64,000 bases of DNA from Lyngbya sp. CCAP 1446/10 (GTDB lineage: Bacteria > Cyanobacteriota > Cyanobacteriia > Cyanobacteriales > Microcoleaceae): positions 55,094-119,093 of the forward strand of contig NZ_JAIGNI010000029.1 in the NCBI RefSeq assembly GCF_026130175.1, in the 5' to 3' direction. Every line of letters starts with the position of its first letter. Position 1 is the first letter of the stretch. The position numbers were made by a program, and so were the translations under genes. Positions 28,345 to 38,521 of this stretch are shown here, piece after piece. Below the pieces are notes generated by a model. It was not told the DNA's origin. It saw only the letters and a list, made by a program, of their open reading frames with translations, and searched no databases.

Positions 28345-28704
28345 CTACAGGTAGTATGAGGGATCGATTTCAGAGTCATCGTCAGATGTACGTTCGGCAC
28401 GAATCTCGTCCATAATTTCCTGAAAATCTGGATCGTCTTTAAACACACCCGCAAATTTCATCCAGGCGGGTTCTGAAGCCTGAATCGGTACTTCCCAGGA
28501 AATAGCTTCAATATGCTTAAGTCTTTCTAACAATGTGGTTTGAAGTTGGGTAATGGCTTCTTCCCGAGTTGCTGCTTCAACTCGACAGTGCGGAAACTCG
28601 AAAACAGAAGCAGAAACCTGTCCTGATGAGAGAGTTTCTAACAGGAGTGTCACTTTCAATTGGCTAGATGGTTGGGATTGCAATACATTTAAGCTTGTTA
28701 CCAT
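28345..28704 (-). CDS. HicB-like small protein, possible antitoxin
   Basis: A 119-residue protein. Residues 17-75 have the HicB-type partial RNase H-like pattern: SGQVSASVFEFPHCRVEAATREEAITQLQ (a beta-hairpin, then an amphipathic helix that follows an alanine-threonine-rich turn). The C-terminus is very acidic (ERTSDDDSEIDPSYY), as in many antitoxins. No HicA-type toxin is next to it; the nearest toxin-like gene is the PIN protein 190 bp upstream on the same strand, so the two may have been brought together secondarily or form a mixed pair. The assignment rests on fold pattern only. Confidence 0.6.
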   Translation of the reverse strand: MVTSLNVLQSQPSSQLKVTLLLETLSSGQVSASVFEFPHCRVEAATREEAITQLQTTLLERLKHIEAISWEVPIQASEPAWMKFAGVFKDDPDFQEIMDEIRAERTSDDDSEIDPSYYL

Positions 28705-28892
28705 GTTTCAATCACGATTTTTAAGTGCTGTCTTGATTGTATCGCAGAAAAAAAATCCCTCACCATTTCAGGCAAGGGGCGATCGCTATGAACCCAAAGT
28801 CACACTAAATCCCGATGGATGAATGTTGGGGTTTATCCCCCAACGCAGCATACGGAAAAGCAGCAATGCCTTCGGCGGGATTCCCCAACGCA

Positions 28893-29339
28893 CTACAGCG
28901 TCCAATCTTCGATTGAGAGTCCGGGAACTTGCCCAAAGTCTCGTTGGTTGCGAGTGACAACCGTAGCACCGATAGACAAGGCAATGGCAGCGATCCGCAT
29001 ATCTTTTTCCAGGCGATTTTTTCGCAAGGGCGGGTAATCTTTTAATAGTTTCTTGAGACAAATATCAGCTTCTAATGTAAAGTTCAGTACCTCTATAGTT
29101 TGGAGATATTCTAAAGTTGTCCCAAGTTTTAAATAGAGTGCAGGTAGGTTATGCCGCAGAGACGGATCATTAATCCTGCCAACCCAGCCATTGAAAAGTT
29201 CTTGAACCGTGACAATAGTGACGGAAATCTCATGTTTTGCTGCGTTGGCGATAACTTGAGGACTATTCTGGAGAATGAGTGAAACGTGATCGGTATCCAG
29301 AATACATTTTTTAGAGAGGGAAACGGTTTTTTGGGGCAT
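28893..29339 (-). CDS. PIN-domain toxin (VapC-like)
   Basis: A 148-residue PIN-domain RNase. The first acidic residue is in KCILDTDHVSLIL (near residue 16), the second in VTVQELFNG, and the last pair in EKDMRIAAIALSIGATVVTRNQRDFGQVPGL, the standard VapC ending. Such proteins cut RNA and are held in check by a cognate antitoxin. The frame could open at a TTG (29345), but GAGG lies 7 nt before the ATG at 29339, so that start is chosen. No VapB-like gene lies upstream; only the HicB-like gene follows, 188 bp away, with repeat sequence between them. Confidence 0.8.
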   Translation of the reverse strand: MPQKTVSLSKKCILDTDHVSLILQNSPQVIANAAKHEISVTIVTVQELFNGWVGRINDPSLRHNLPALYLKLGTTLEYLQTIEVLNFTLEADICLKKLLKDYPPLRKNRLEKDMRIAAIALSIGATVVTRNQRDFGQVPGLSIEDWTL

Positions 29340-29406
29340 TTTCAATCCTCTGAATTAACTGTCACGCAGGGTTAGGTTTTTGGGTATAACCTCGCTATAA
29401 AGCCGT

Positions 29407-29444
29407 AAAAACCCAAAAAGCCGAGGCGGTTATCCGCCCCGGCT
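29407..29444 (-). terminator. Rho-independent terminator after groEL
   Basis: AGCCGAGGCGG (29419-29429) pairs with CCGCCCCGGCT (29434-29444) with one mismatch and a 4-nt loop. On the minus strand it is followed by TTTTTGGGTTTTT. It lies about 200 bp after the groEL stop, with another G/C hairpin (GGGCGGGC/GCCCGCCC, 29602-29623) in between. Confidence 0.7.
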
Positions 29445-29601
29445 AAGGGTAAGGGTATTTTATTTAATTATTGCTTTGGTTCGATCTTAAAACTTCTGGT
29501 TGAAAATTTCAAGAGTTTCCTGGGTGCTCAATATGTGGAATTGAGGAGCGGAATGATGAGAAACTATCACGTTCCGTTCTGTAACAATTATCAACATAAC
29601 A

Positions 29602-29623
29602 GGGCGGGCCCTAAAGCCCGCCC
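29602..29623. repeat. G/C hairpin immediately after groEL
   Basis: GGGCGGGC (29602-29609) pairs exactly with GCCCGCCC (29616-29623). It has no T-tract on the minus strand, so it may protect the groEL message 3' end rather than end transcription itself. Confidence 0.5.
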
Positions 29624-29644
29624 CATCAAATGATCGACTATCGA

Positions 29645-31333
<1,689 letters not shown>

Positions 31334-31421
31334 TTAGTCATTTGTCCTGTGTCATTAGTTGTTTGGCGGCGTTCGCTTTAAACTAATGACTGATGACTAA
31401 TGATTGATGACTAATGATTAA

Positions 31422-31733
31422 TTAGTTAACGATCGCCAGAATATCTTTTTCGGCTAGCAAGACGTATTCGTCGGTGCCGAGTTTGATGTCGGTGCCTGCG
31501 TACTTCGAGTAGAGAACTTTGTCGCCAACTTTGACTTCCATTTCCACGCGCTTGCCGTCGTCATTGCGCTTGCCGGGGCCCACGGCCGCGACTTCGCCTA
31601 CTTGGGGCTTTTCCTTTGCTGTGTCGGGCAGAAGGATGCCGCCGGCGGTTTTTTCTTCGCTAGCGCTTACTTTCACGAACACGCGCTCGCCTAAAGGTTT
31701 AACGGTAGAAACACTCAGTGATACTGCTGCCAT
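31422..31733 (-). CDS. groS: Co-chaperonin GroES
   Basis: A 103-residue protein with the complete GroES pattern: [27 protein letters not shown] (the mobile loop that binds GroEL, residues 12-38), [13 protein letters not shown], and [16 protein letters not shown] near residue 72. GGAG lies about 9 nt before the ATG. It is the first gene of the groESL operon; the perfect CIRCE element ends 87 bp upstream of the start. Stop TAA is followed at once by the ATTAGTC heptamer region. Confidence 0.98.
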   Translation of the reverse strand: MAAVSLSVSTVKPLGERVFVKVSASEEKTAGGILLPDTAKEKPQVGEVAAVGPGKRNDDGKRVEMEVKVGDKVLYSKYAGTDIKLGTDEYVLLAEKDILAIVN

Positions 31734-31819
31734 AAATAAATCTCCAGATTACAGTTCCTAGTCAGTTAGCCGTTCGGAGTCGCTCTGAAAGCAACAGCCG
31801 ACTGCTTACTACTGACATA

Positions 31820-31846
31820 TTAGCACTCTCGACTCCTGAGTGCTAA
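31820..31846. promoter_or_regulatory. CIRCE operator of groESL
   Basis: TTAGCACTC (31820-31828), nine spacer bases, GAGTGCTAA (31838-31846): an exact match to the CIRCE consensus. HrcA binds this element and represses chaperone genes until heat stress. It lies in the presumed leader or promoter of groES on the minus strand. hrcA itself is not in the window. Confidence 0.97.
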
Positions 31847-31941
31847 TTTAGCTTTAGTTAGGGGCGATCGCAACTTATCTGTCTGTACGGGTTCCCGAAC
31901 CGAGAATGAGTGGAAGGGGCTGAAATGGGGACAGAGAGAGC

Positions 31942-31967
31942 GGGAGAGTGGGAGAGTGGGAGAGTGG
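31942..31967. repeat. GGGAGAGT octamer array
   Basis: Three GGGAGAGT units in tandem between the CIRCE element and the ferredoxin gene. A similar G-rich array is found at the right edge of the window within the decarboxylase gene. Confidence 0.7.
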
Positions 31968-32004
31968 TGATGACTTTCGATCGCCGAAAAATTAGTGTTG
32001 ACAA

Positions 32005-32439
32005 ATGAATATAATGACAAAAAATCAGGATGAATCTTGCAGCCAAGGCTTGAGGGCTTGTGTCAAAAGCCTGGGAATCGATCGAATTGATCGACATATT
32101 TTTATCTGCGCCGACCAAACCGTACCCAAGTGTTGCGATCGAGAAAGCAGTCTGGTGGCTTGGAATTACTTAAAAAAACGCTTGCAAGAATTGGGGTTGG
32201 ACAAGCCAAATCCCGATCGGCCGAGCTGCATTTTTCGGACTAAAGCCAACTGCCTGCGAGTGTGCTCGTCTGGCCCGATTATGGTAGTGTATCCAGACGG
32301 AGTGTGGTACCGCGATGTTACGCCCCCCGTCATCGAGAGAATTATTCAGGAACATCTCCTAAACTCAAAGGTGGTTGAAGAATACGCTTTTTTAACTCAT
32401 CCTTTGCCGGAGCCTGCTGAGGCGAAAGCAAATATTTAA
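32005..32439 (+). CDS. Thioredoxin-like [2Fe-2S] ferredoxin domain protein
   Basis: A 144-residue protein with the (2Fe-2S) ferredoxin fold known from hydrogenase and NADH dehydrogenase small subunits: [15 protein letters not shown] (first cysteines near residues 35-44) and [20 protein letters not shown] (later cysteines), followed by VVYPDGVWY, typical of cyanobacterial members. It probably carries electrons; the partner is unknown. Start may be ATG 32005 or ATG 32014; neither has a strong ribosome site. It diverges from groES. A 13-bp hairpin follows the gene (32516-32550). Confidence 0.85.
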   Translation: MNIMTKNQDESCSQGLRACVKSLGIDRIDRHIFICADQTVPKCCDRESSLVAWNYLKKRLQELGLDKPNPDRPSCIFRTKANCLRVCSSGPIMVVYPDGVWYRDVTPPVIERIIQEHLLNSKVVEEYAFLTHPLPEPAEAKANI

Positions 32440-32515
32440 CGATAGCGCTGTGAAAAAGCACAGCATGATAAGTAAGGTGTTAGCTTTAACGCGGTAAAGT
32501 AGAGAGCGTGAGCGC

Positions 32516-32550
32516 GTTGTTCGATCGCACCTGAGTCGCGATCGAACAAC
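32516..32550. repeat. Perfect 13-bp hairpin GTTGTTCGATCGC
   Basis: GTTGTTCGATCGC (32516-32528) and GCGATCGAACAAC (32538-32550) enclose a 9-nt loop. It lies 76 bp after the ferredoxin stop. No T-tract follows; it may be a terminator of low efficiency or a repeat built on the CGATCG motif. Confidence 0.5.
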
Positions 32551-33085
32551 TGTAGTTTCCTGTCTTTGTCTGGTAGTCCTGCTTCTCGCTTTGGTTTTTT
32601 TTAGGAGGTACATCGAAGTAGTTCGATCGCCCTCTGGCGAAAGTTTACCCAAAAGTTTCTCAGTAGCGGACATCAGGCAGTTTGCCAAACTACACTATAA
32701 ATAGTTAAATACGTAAGTAGGGAGCCTGCTTAAATTTCTCTATATCAGAAGTATCATTTAAAACCGGGGCATCAACTTGTAATTGAACCGATCGAGATTA
32801 AATATTTAACTTGGACTCTCTAGCAGGAGTCTTCCATCAATCAAGGCCGATCGTGACGACGGGCGATCGTCCATTACAGGTTTTGGCTCCGTTCCCAGTC
32901 GCAAGACATTCACAAACGGGCATCGAACACTGGTTGGGAAGCGGTAATACCCGCCCCGCTTTCCCCTCGCCACCATCCCTTCACCCCACCGCCGTCCTCC
33001 ACCCCCAGCCGGGGTGACAGGGGACTGACGGCAAAAACCGGAGTGAAAACAAGGAATTGTGCGGGATACTTTAGCGGGAAAAAGC
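32551..33085. other. Upstream region of the NarL-type regulator, no gene
   Basis: No supported gene. Frames of 60-118 codons on both strands here have no features and overlap the regulator start. It should contain the regulator promoter. Confidence 0.4.
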
Positions 33086-33733
33086 ATGAAGGACAATAAT
33101 TCAGGAGACCAAAAACGGCTGATGCTGGTTGACGACGACCCAAACTTGATCTTGCTAGTCAAAGATTACTTAGAATTTCGGGGTTACAACGTCTTTACAG
33201 CAGAAAACGGCAGACACGCTCTAGAAAAACTCGAACAAGAAGTCCCCGATTTGATCATCTGTGATGTGATGATGCCGGAAATGGACGGGTACACTTTAGT
33301 CAAACACATCAGAGAAGACCCGCGGACGAGCTGGATTCCAGTTCTTTTCTTGTCCGCCAAAGGTCAAAGTTCCGATCGAGTAAAAGGCTTGAGCACAGGG
33401 GCTGACGTTTATATAGTCAAGCCTTTTGAACCGGAAGAACTGGTAGCCCAAGTAGAATCTTCTCTGAAAGCAGCATCCCGCTTGATTCGCCACTCAAATC
33501 CAGGTATTGAGAGCGGCCCGAAAATTAAGGCGCGCCGCAATGTCGAATTGACTCCCACGGAGTTAAAGGTGGTACAGTTGCTAGCCCAGGGTATGGCAAA
33601 CCGCCAGATCGCAGAGGTGATGAATGTCAGCCAGCGGACGATAGAGAGCCACGTTAGTAATATGTTGGGCAAAACAGGTTTGCACAACCGGACAGAGTTA
33701 GCTCGCTGGGCCCTGGAAAGCAAAAAGGCTTGA
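33086..33733 (+). CDS. NarL/FixJ-type response regulator
   Basis: A 215-residue two-component regulator. The receiver (residues about 10-125) has MLVDDDP, the phospho-acceptor Asp in LIICDVMMPEMDG, the Thr/Ser switch in VLFLSAKG and Lys in YIVKPFEPEEL. The C-terminal LuxR-type helix-turn-helix is VELTPTELKVVQLLAQG followed by ANRQIAEVMNVSQRTIESHV. This layout matches the Ycf29-like regulators of cyanobacteria and red algal plastids, but the orthology is not certain. The frame extends to a GTG at 33059; the ATG at 33086, with GGGAA upstream, is a more usual start. No kinase is adjacent. Confidence 0.88.
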   Translation: MKDNNSGDQKRLMLVDDDPNLILLVKDYLEFRGYNVFTAENGRHALEKLEQEVPDLIICDVMMPEMDGYTLVKHIREDPRTSWIPVLFLSAKGQSSDRVKGLSTGADVYIVKPFEPEELVAQVESSLKAASRLIRHSNPGIESGPKIKARRNVELTPTELKVVQLLAQGMANRQIAEVMNVSQRTIESHVSNMLGKTGLHNRTELARWALESKKA

Positions 33734-33739
33734 TCCTAG

Positions 33740-33949
33740 ACCCTCTGCTATCAGATCAGGGGAGCATTCATCGACTGCAATGGGCTGCTGTATCCCAGCC
33801 TGCTGGGCGGTACGTCGGTAGTTGGAAGCCCTATTAACCTTGACACCGCAGTCGCCCTGGAGTTACTGGGCGTCGGGTTTGATCGGGGCCTGTCGATGGA
33901 ATCCAAGCAGCCTTCAAAGAACCCTCTGGCGGTAGAGCCGAAAATATGA
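33740..33949 (+). pseudogene. Startless open frame of 69 codons, possible gene tail
   Basis: Between the regulator and the LabA-like gene one frame stays open for 69 codons without an early start codon: GAFIDCNGLLYPSLLGG, TSVVGSPINLDTAVALELLG, ending KNPLAVEPKI. It looks more protein-like than its neighbours and could be the 3' remnant of a transposon-type gene, but I do not recognise it. It may be chance. Confidence 0.25.
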
Positions 33950-34063
33950 AATACTGAGGGGATAGAGTTTTCTGAAGTTTAATCTATTGCCTCAGTTAGC
34001 TCCATATTGCTAAAATGTGATATTTAGATTAATTTCTTTCTACAATTATTAGGTCTAAGTTCT

Positions 34064-34585
34064 ATGACAAACTTAATGAACCGCCTTTCTATTTTTGTGG
34101 ACGGGAACAATATGTTCTACGCTCAACAAAAGAACGGTTGGTTTTTTGATCCACGCAGGGTGCTCGAATATTTCAAAACTTCGCAGCCGAATGTCATCTT
34201 GATTAATGCTTTCTGGTATACGGGTTTGAAAGACCCGCAAGATCAAAGGGGATTTCGAGATGCTTTGATTAGTCTTGGTTACACGGTTCGCACTAAGATT
34301 CTTAAGGAATATTACGATGATGCTTCGGGCCGATATTCTCAAAAGGCTAATTTAGACATCGAGATTGTGGTTGATATGTTTAATACGGTGGATCAGTACG
34401 ACCAAGTTGTGCTGTTTAGCGGAGATGGGGATTTTGAGCGGGCTATAGAGCTACTGCGATCGAAAAATACTCATATTACTGTGGTATCCACCGAAGGCAT
34501 GATTGCTAGAGAATTGCGAAATGCTACTGATAGGTATATCGACCTAAATGAAATTCGGGAACATATCGAAAAGATGGATTATTAG
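34064..34585 (+). CDS. LabA-like NYN-domain protein
   Basis: A 173-residue NYN (DUF88) protein with a PIN-like nuclease fold. The acidic site residues are in SIFVDGNNMFYA (near residue 13), ANLDIEIVVDMF and VVLFSGDGDFERAI (near residue 120). LabA of Synechococcus elongatus, of the same length and family, takes part in negative feedback on clock-controlled expression; other members are probable RNases. Orthology to LabA itself cannot be decided here. The TAG stop (GATTATTAG) runs into the ATTAGTC/TTGACAG heptamer array that follows. Confidence 0.87.
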   Translation: MTNLMNRLSIFVDGNNMFYAQQKNGWFFDPRRVLEYFKTSQPNVILINAFWYTGLKDPQDQRGFRDALISLGYTVRTKILKEYYDDASGRYSQKANLDIEIVVDMFNTVDQYDQVVLFSGDGDFERAIELLRSKNTHITVVSTEGMIARELRNATDRYIDLNEIREHIEKMDY

Positions 34586-34587
34586 TC

Positions 34588-34712
34588 AGTTGACAGTTGA
34601 CGGTTGACAGTTGACAGTTGACAGTTGACAGGGAAGCAGTACGATTTCATTAGTCATTAGTTATTAGTTATTAGTCAGCAGTCAGCAGTCAGCAGTCAGC
34701 AGTCAGGCGTTA
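34588..34712. repeat. Heptamer arrays: TTGACAG, TTATTAG and CAGCAGT types
   Basis: Six TTGACAG units (34593-34631, one with a G variant) are followed by ATTAGTT/ATTAGTC units (34653-34676) and five GTCAGCA units (34675-34710). Three heptamer types in a row between the LabA-like gene and leuA. Confidence 0.85.
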
Positions 34713-34826
34713 TGGGTTGTTAATTATTAATTATTCGTTATGGGCGCGAAACACAAGACTGGTGACTGGTACTAATTGCCCAGAACAGCGGACAAGTAAA
34801 AATCAGGAGAACACTTTTTTAGAGCT

Positions 34827-36470
34827 ATGAAAACTCAACCAAGTCAAGACCGGATTATTATTTTCGATACGACTTTGCGGGACGGAGAACAATCTCCGGG
34901 TGCATCTCTGAATGTGGATGAAAAGCTGACTATTGCTCGCCAGTTAGCAAGATTGGGCGTGGATGTGATAGAAGCGGGTTTCCCTTTCACCAGCACGGGA
35001 GATTTTGAGGCTGTCCAAAAAATAGCCCGATCGGTTGGCACGGAAAATGGGCCGAGAATTTGCGGTTTGGCAAGGGCGAGAAAGCCGGATATTAAAACAG
35101 CAGCAGAAGCTCTGAAACCAGCCGTAAATTCGCGTATTCATACGTTTCTGGCTACGTCTGATATTCACTTGGAGTATAAGCTGAAAAAGACGCGGGCTGA
35201 GATTCTGGAAATTGTGCCGGAAATGGTGGCCTACGCTAAGTCTTTTGTGGATGATGTGGAGTTTTCGCCGGAAGATGCTTGTCGTTCGGAACCGGAGTTT
35301 TTGTATCAAGTTCTGGAACGGGCGATCGCAGCCGGTGCAACTACTGTTAATATTCCCGATACTGTGGGCTACACTACTCCGAGTGAGTTTGGGGCTTTGA
35401 TTCGGGGAATTAAGGAAAATGTGCCGAATATCGATCGCGCAATTATTTCGGTTCACGGTCACAATGACTTAGGATTGGCTGTTGCTAACTTTTTGGAAGC
35501 TGTGAAAAATGGCGCCAGACAGTTAGAATGCACGATTAATGGTATTGGCGAACGGGCGGGAAATGCGGCTTTGGAAGAGTTGGTAATGGCGCTTTACGTG
35601 CGCCGCCAATATTTTAATCCGTTCTTGGGCCGGCCTGCGGATTCTGACGAACCTCTGACGAATATTGATTCGCGCCAAATTTATAAAACTTCCCGCTTAG
35701 TTTCTAATTTAACGGGGATGTTGGTGCAACCAAATAAGGCGATTGTTGGGGCAAATGCTTTCGCCCATGAGTCGGGAATTCACCAAGACGGGGTGCTGAA
35801 AAATAAGCTGACATACGAGATTATGGACGCTGAGTCGATCGGCTTAACGGAAAATCAAATCGTATTAGGCAAATTATCCGGCCGCCACGCATTTCACACT
35901 CGCTTGAAAGAGTTGGGTTTTGAAATGGCCGACGATGAGCTGAATAAGGCTTTTGTCAAGTTTAAGGATTTGGCGGACAAGAAAAAAGAGATTACTGATT
36001 GGGATTTGGAGGCGATCGCCAATAACGAAGTCCACCAAGCGCCGGAACTTTTCCGGTTAGAATTGGTGCAGGTTTCCTGTGGCGACAAATCTCGCCCGAC
36101 AGCAACCGTCACGGTGCGGAATCCGGCGGGGGAAGAATTGACCGATGCTGCGATCGGCACTGGCCCCGTGGATGCCATTTACAGGGCCATTAACCGCGTG
36201 GTAAATGTACCGAACGAGTTGATCGAGTTTTCTGTACAATCGGTGACAGCGGGCATAGATGCGATCGGCGAAGTAACAATCCGCTTACGTCATGAAGGCA
36301 AAGTATTTTCTGGACACTCAGCAAATACCGACATCATCGTAGCCTCCGCAGAAGCATACATCAGCGCCTTAAATCGCCTGTATCAAGTCTTGCAAGCTAA
36401 TACTGAAAAATTCTCCGAAAAGCCAACTCAGATCAGAAATGAAGTTGTTGCAGAAGCACAGCGCTCATAA
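34827..36470 (+). CDS. leuA: 2-isopropylmalate synthase
   Basis: A 547-residue enzyme that condenses acetyl-CoA with 2-oxoisovalerate, the first step of leucine synthesis. The catalytic domain has [16 protein letters not shown] (residues 13-28, metal Asp and Arg), [16 protein letters not shown] with metal-binding His in SVHGHND, and [28 protein letters not shown] lies in the linker domain. The C-terminal LeuA dimer domain (about 400-530) for leucine feedback is complete. Full length for the family. It stands alone; no leader peptide or T-box was seen in the repeat-filled upstream region. Confidence 0.97.
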   Translation: MKTQPSQDRIIIFDTTLRDGEQSPGASLNVDEKLTIARQLARLGVDVIEAGFPFTSTGDFEAVQKIARSVGTENGPRICGLARARKPDIKTAAEALKPAVNSRIHTFLATSDIHLEYKLKKTRAEILEIVPEMVAYAKSFVDDVEFSPEDACRSEPEFLYQVLERAIAAGATTVNIPDTVGYTTPSEFGALIRGIKENVPNIDRAIISVHGHNDLGLAVANFLEAVKNGARQLECTINGIGERAGNAALEELVMALYVRRQYFNPFLGRPADSDEPLTNIDSRQIYKTSRLVSNLTGMLVQPNKAIVGANAFAHESGIHQDGVLKNKLTYEIMDAESIGLTENQIVLGKLSGRHAFHTRLKELGFEMADDELNKAFVKFKDLADKKKEITDWDLEAIANNEVHQAPELFRLELVQVSCGDKSRPTATVTVRNPAGEELTDAAIGTGPVDAIYRAINRVVNVPNELIEFSVQSVTAGIDAIGEVTIRLRHEGKVFSGHSANTDIIVASAEAYISALNRLYQVLQANTEKFSEKPTQIRNEVVAEAQRS

Positions 36471-36498
36471 ATTGATTATCAGCCATCTTGCTTAAAAC

Positions 36499-36572
36499 AA
36501 ACCGCAGACGAACCCAGAGGAAAGCAGATAAATATCAATTAATCTGCGTTAATCGGCGTTCATCTGCGGTTT
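36499..36572. repeat. Inverted repeat AAACCGCAGACGAAC
   Basis: 36499-36513 pairs with GTTCATCTGCGGTTT (36558-36572) with one G-T mismatch. Fragments of the same family (CCGCAGATGAA, GCAGATTAACGCAGAT) occur near 48300 and 61610. It may serve as the leuA terminator. Confidence 0.6.
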
Positions 36573-36609
36573 AAAATTAATTATGTCATTAATAACAAAC
36601 CCTTAAAAA

Positions 36610-37410
36610 ATGCAAGAAGAAACTTTAAAAAAAGAGCGACAATTCCACGATGCTTGGGCATCTACCATCGACATTGACGGCATTCGAGTCAATGATTACT
36701 TTGAAGCTTGTACCGCCCCGGAAAATAGATTTATCCTCAAACAAATGGGCGATATTACAGGTAAACGCCTGTTAGATTTAGGCTGCGGCGCGGGGGAAAA
36801 TAGCGTTTATTTTGCTAAAAAAGGTGCGAATTGTGTAGCCGCAGACTATTCTCAGGGCATGGTAGATGTAGCCCTGAAATTGGCAGAAAAAAACGGTGTC
36901 ACAATAGAAGGTTGCACGGTGAATGCAATGGCGCTAGATTTCCCGGATAACTGTTTTGATATTGTTTACGCTTCTAATTTGCTGCACCATTTGCCGGAAC
37001 CAGAAAAGGCAATTCGCGAAATGCAGCGCGTGCTAAAACCGGGTGGAAAAGCTTGTTTTTGGGACCCGATGAAGCACAATCCGGTGATTAATGTTTACCG
37101 CAGGATGGCGACTGAGGTGCGGACTGAGGATGAAAGTCCTTTGGATATTAATATTGTGAATTTTGTCAAGTCTTTGTTTTCAAAGACGACTTACGATACA
37201 TTTTGGCTGACGGCGCTGTGGATTTTTTTACGCTTTTATTTGATTGAAAAAGTACATCCAAATGAGGAGCGTTACTGGAAAAAGATTATCATTGAACAAG
37301 AAAGGTTGAAACCAGAATATTCTCGGTTGGAAGGGTTGGATGGGTTTTTGAAGAAGTTGCCTTTGATGAAGCGGTTGGCTTGGAATTTGGCTGTGGTAGC
37401 CACGAAGTAG
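36610..37410 (+). CDS. Class I SAM-dependent methyltransferase
   Basis: A 266-residue protein. Motif I LLDLGCGAGENSVYFAKKG (near residue 58), the acidic residue of motif II in CVAADYSQGM, and IVYASNLLHHLPEPEKAI with VLKPGGKACFWDP are those of Methyltransf_11-type enzymes. The C-terminal part (about 190-266) with FLRFYLIEKVHPNEERYW is a helical extension with a hydrophobic stretch and may bind a lipid-like substrate. Substrate unknown. No operon partner. Confidence 0.83.
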   Translation: MQEETLKKERQFHDAWASTIDIDGIRVNDYFEACTAPENRFILKQMGDITGKRLLDLGCGAGENSVYFAKKGANCVAADYSQGMVDVALKLAEKNGVTIEGCTVNAMALDFPDNCFDIVYASNLLHHLPEPEKAIREMQRVLKPGGKACFWDPMKHNPVINVYRRMATEVRTEDESPLDINIVNFVKSLFSKTTYDTFWLTALWIFLRFYLIEKVHPNEERYWKKIIIEQERLKPEYSRLEGLDGFLKKLPLMKRLAWNLAVVATK

Positions 37411-37429
37411 TTAAAAGAAGGAAGTTCGG

Positions 37430-37486
37430 CAACGGATTTTGTAACGGATGTAACGGATATAACGGATGTAACGGATGTAACGGATT
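37430..37486. repeat. Tandem GTAACGGAT nonamers
   Basis: About six GTAACGGAT or TATAACGGA units in a row, right after the methyltransferase gene and next to the inverted-repeat element at 37493. Confidence 0.8.
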
Positions 37487-37492
37487 GAACTG

Positions 37493-37620
37493 GTAGGGTG
37501 CGTCAGTTTTGAGATTCTTGCATCAGCGCCGAAAGTATGATTTTGACGCACCATTTATTGTCCGGTGCGTCAGTTTTGAGATTGTTGGTTCCAAAAATAA
37601 TCCTAGCTGACGCACCCTAC
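37493..37620. mobile_element. 128-bp MITE with perfect 14-bp terminal repeats
   Basis: GTAGGGTGCGTCAG (37493-37506) and CTGACGCACCCTAC (37607-37620) are exact inverses. An internal second copy of GGTGCGTCAGTTTTGAGATT (about 37564) repeats the left end in the same direction, and GACGCACC (about 37544) the right end. No coding frame. Probably a non-autonomous mobile repeat moved by a transposase elsewhere. Confidence 0.75.
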
Positions 37621-37674
37621 TTTCAACTATAAAAGAAGTACAATAATTGTAAGCATTTAATTAAGAGGCTAGTT

Positions 37675-37971
37675 ATGCCAGAAACTATTACTGCTGTCTA
37701 CGAAAATGGGGTTTTTCGCCCCTTGAGTTCTGTGTCTTTCCAAGATGGGGAAACTGTGCAGATTCAACTCTGGCCTGATGATCCAAAAAAGCAGGCAGAA
37801 TTGGCAATCCAGTTGTTAGTCGATCGAGGATTAGTGACTCCACTACCTAACACTCCCCAGAATGTCGAGGCTGTAACCGATGAAGATGTGTATGAATTGG
37901 CTAAAAGGTTAGGGGCAAAACCAGGCAAGCCTCTATCAGAAATGATTATCGAGGATCGCGGCCCGTGGTAA
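37675..37971 (+). CDS. AF2212-type (DUF104) antitoxin
   Basis: A 98-residue protein that opens with ITAVYENGVFRPL and then EGETVQIQL-like residues (DGETVQIQLW), the hallmark of the DUF104/AF2212 antitoxin family. The C-terminal half is acidic and helical, suited to wrapping the toxin. It overlaps the following PIN toxin gene by 7 bp, as expected for a type II toxin-antitoxin operon, and such antitoxins usually also repress their own promoter. Confidence 0.85.
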   Translation: MPETITAVYENGVFRPLSSVSFQDGETVQIQLWPDDPKKQAELAIQLLVDRGLVTPLPNTPQNVEAVTDEDVYELAKRLGAKPGKPLSEMIIEDRGPW

Positions 37972-38432
37972 ACATTTATTTTTTGGATAGCAGCGCTCTC
38001 ATCAAAAGATATGTGGTTGAAATTGGCAGCCCTTGGATCAAGACTCTCACGGATTTCCAGACTGCTAACTCGCTGCTTCTTGTCCGCATTACCTGGGTGG
38101 AAGTTCTTAGTGCTTTTGCGCGAAGACAGCGTGAAGGTGGTATAAATGCTGCGGAAGTTGCTGCACTTATTCAAAAGTTTCGCTCTGAATTCAATAGTCG
38201 GTATAGAGTTATTGAAGTTGATGAGGCACTGACTGAAAGGGCGGGTGAACTGATTATTCAATATCCATTGCGGGCTTATGATGCTGTGCAATTGGCGGCT
38301 GCTTTGCGGGTTCAATCTGTTTTAGCATCAATGCCAGAAACTCAACTAATTTTTGTTTCGGCGGATAACAGGTTGCTGAATATTGCTCAGTCGGCCGGGT
38401 TGGCGATTGACAATCCTAATAATTATCCGTAA
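37965..38432 (+). CDS. vapC: PIN-domain toxin VapC
   Basis: A 155-residue PIN RNase. Acidic site residues: IYFLDSSALIKRYV (Asp near residue 7), RITWVEVLSAFARR (Glu near residue 44), LRAYDAVQLAAAL (Asp near residue 107) and FVSADNRLLNIAQSAGL. It starts with GTG inside the end of the antitoxin gene (7-bp overlap), so the two are translated together. When freed from its antitoxin it should cut RNA and stop growth. Confidence 0.88.
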   Translation: MVNIYFLDSSALIKRYVVEIGSPWIKTLTDFQTANSLLLVRITWVEVLSAFARRQREGGINAAEVAALIQKFRSEFNSRYRVIEVDEALTERAGELIIQYPLRAYDAVQLAAALRVQSVLASMPETQLIFVSADNRLLNIAQSAGLAIDNPNNYP

Positions 38433-38440
38433 TCAAATGG

Positions 38441-38499
38441 TTTGATCGTTCGGAATGCGAGTCCTCCGATAGATGCGGACTGAAGTCCGAACGATCGAA
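38441..38499. terminator. Hairpin between convergent vapC and hisC
   Basis: TTTGATCGTTCGGA (38441-38454) pairs with TCCGAACGATCGAA (38486-38499) at 13 of 14 positions. It lies between two gene ends that face each other, so it may stop transcription from both sides. No T-tract, hence only moderate support. Confidence 0.5.
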
Positions 38500-38521
38500 C
38501 CTAGATTGCTGGGCTGGTTAT

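Noticed and set aside
34588..34712. Possible CRISPR-like array
   Set aside because: The units are contiguous 7-mers without spacers; these are tandem repeats.
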